Source: an uncultured Oscillospiraceae bacterium
GTDB taxonomy: Bacteria; Bacillota; Clostridia; Oscillospirales; Ruminococcaceae
NCBI GenBank assembly: GCA_934527255.1
Contig: CAKTAM010000042.1
Span: 1-14,615 of the forward strand
Length of the DNA: 14,615 nt
Reading direction: 5' to 3'
Positions 14,310 to 14,615 of the stretch are shown piece by piece. A program made the position numbers and the translations under genes. How positions within the stretch are numbered: the stretch's first letter is position 1; each line of letters begins with the position of its first letter. The notes beneath the pieces were generated by a model. The model worked only from the letters and a program-made list of their open reading frames with translations, ran no database searches and was not told where the DNA came from.

Positions 14310-14615
14310 TTACAGCGCCTTAACCGTGTCAAGAAACTGACTCATGCTCATTGCACCCGGCAAGAGGTTTTCGTCATTCTCAAATACCATGTAATAGCGG
14401 AAATCCTTGCCCGCTGCTGTGCGCCACGCCTGACCGAGCGCGATTTTCTCCCGGCTATCGTCGTTTTTCAGGTGTTCGCCCTTGGTTTCCGCGCAGATGA
14501 GCTTGCCGCTTTGGGTCATAATCAGAATATCGGGGTAATGCTTGATAAAGCCGTTGATTGCAAAACCCTGACGGGCAATATTCCTGTGCCACCAGCGGAC
14601 ATTCGGCAGGGCGGT
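14310..14615 (-). CDS. Type III restriction Res subunit / DEAD-helicase, C-terminal end (5' part outside window)
   Basis: The last 101 residues of a larger protein are in view; the frame runs off the right edge. The segment reads ALPNVRWWHRNIARQGF, then the nuclease core: HYPDILI supplies the acidic PD, and after a short hairpin (MTQSGKLIC) comes AETKGEH, giving the PD-(D/E)xK signature of the type III restriction Res nuclease domain. A following conserved block KIALGQAWRT, then FRYYMVFEN, also fits. Res subunits couple an N-terminal ATP-dependent helicase motor to this nuclease and need a Mod methylase partner, which would lie outside the window. G+C is visibly lower than in the chromosomal genes to the left, suggesting transfer. 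A related standalone DEAD/DEAH helicase-nuclease remains possible since the motor is not visible. Confidence 0.82.
   Translation of the reverse strand, partial: TALPNVRWWHRNIARQGFAINGFIKHYPDILIMTQSGKLICAETKGEHLKNDDSREKIALGQAWRTAAGKDFRYYMVFENDENLLPGAMSMSQFLDTVKAL

Overview
The window is about 60% or more G+C by eye, with dense GC-ending codons, clear GGAGG-type ribosome binding sites and GC-rich hairpin terminators. Protein families and style fit a high-GC Clostridia member of the Ruminococcaceae/Oscillospiraceae type (Faecalibacterium/Gemmiger/Subdoligranulum-like gut Firmicutes). The genus is an inference from character, not from a search.

Layout. Positions 2-2212 (+) hold most of gyrA, cut by the window edge just before the catalytic tyrosine. 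Overlapping its stop by 4 bp is a membrane-anchored protein with three bacterial Ig-like domains and a C-terminal eight-cysteine module (2209-3606, +). A shared hairpin terminator region separates it from a convergent MFS transporter (3836-5158, -), which has a near-consensus promoter at 5294-5322. About 900 bp without a confident gene follow, holding fragments that look like a decayed membrane-protein gene and a small palindromic repeat. Then come four housekeeping genes, all on the minus strand: asnS (6320-7705), a YfcE-like phosphodiesterase (8299-8778), rsmI (9029-9889) and a TrmN6-like methyltransferase (10213-11085). They are separated by unusually long gaps (250-590 bp) that hold terminators, promoters, a tandem-repeat cluster and structured sequence. 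A divergent promoter region (11086-11567) leads to a 793-residue lipoprotein (11568-13949, +) combining an N-terminal beta-rich, propeller-like half with a C-terminal ABC-type solute-binding half.

Near 14.08 kb the composition becomes clearly more AT-rich. A perfect 14-bp hairpin (14150-14186) sits between the lipoprotein and a convergent gene that enters from the right edge: the C-terminal PD-(D/E)xK end of a type III restriction Res/DEAD-helicase protein (14310-14615, -). A possible 31-residue micro-ORF with its own ribosome binding site follows it directly. This looks like the edge of a transferred defence region.

Functionally the window is mostly translation and DNA housekeeping: gyrase, AsnRS, 16S rRNA C1402 methylation and tRNA modification, with accessory surface proteins and a transporter. 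No complete new system can be demonstrated from this sequence. The best leads are the gyrA-coupled Ig-like/Cys-rich protein, the repeat structures around rsmI, and the restriction gene/micro-ORF junction at the right end.
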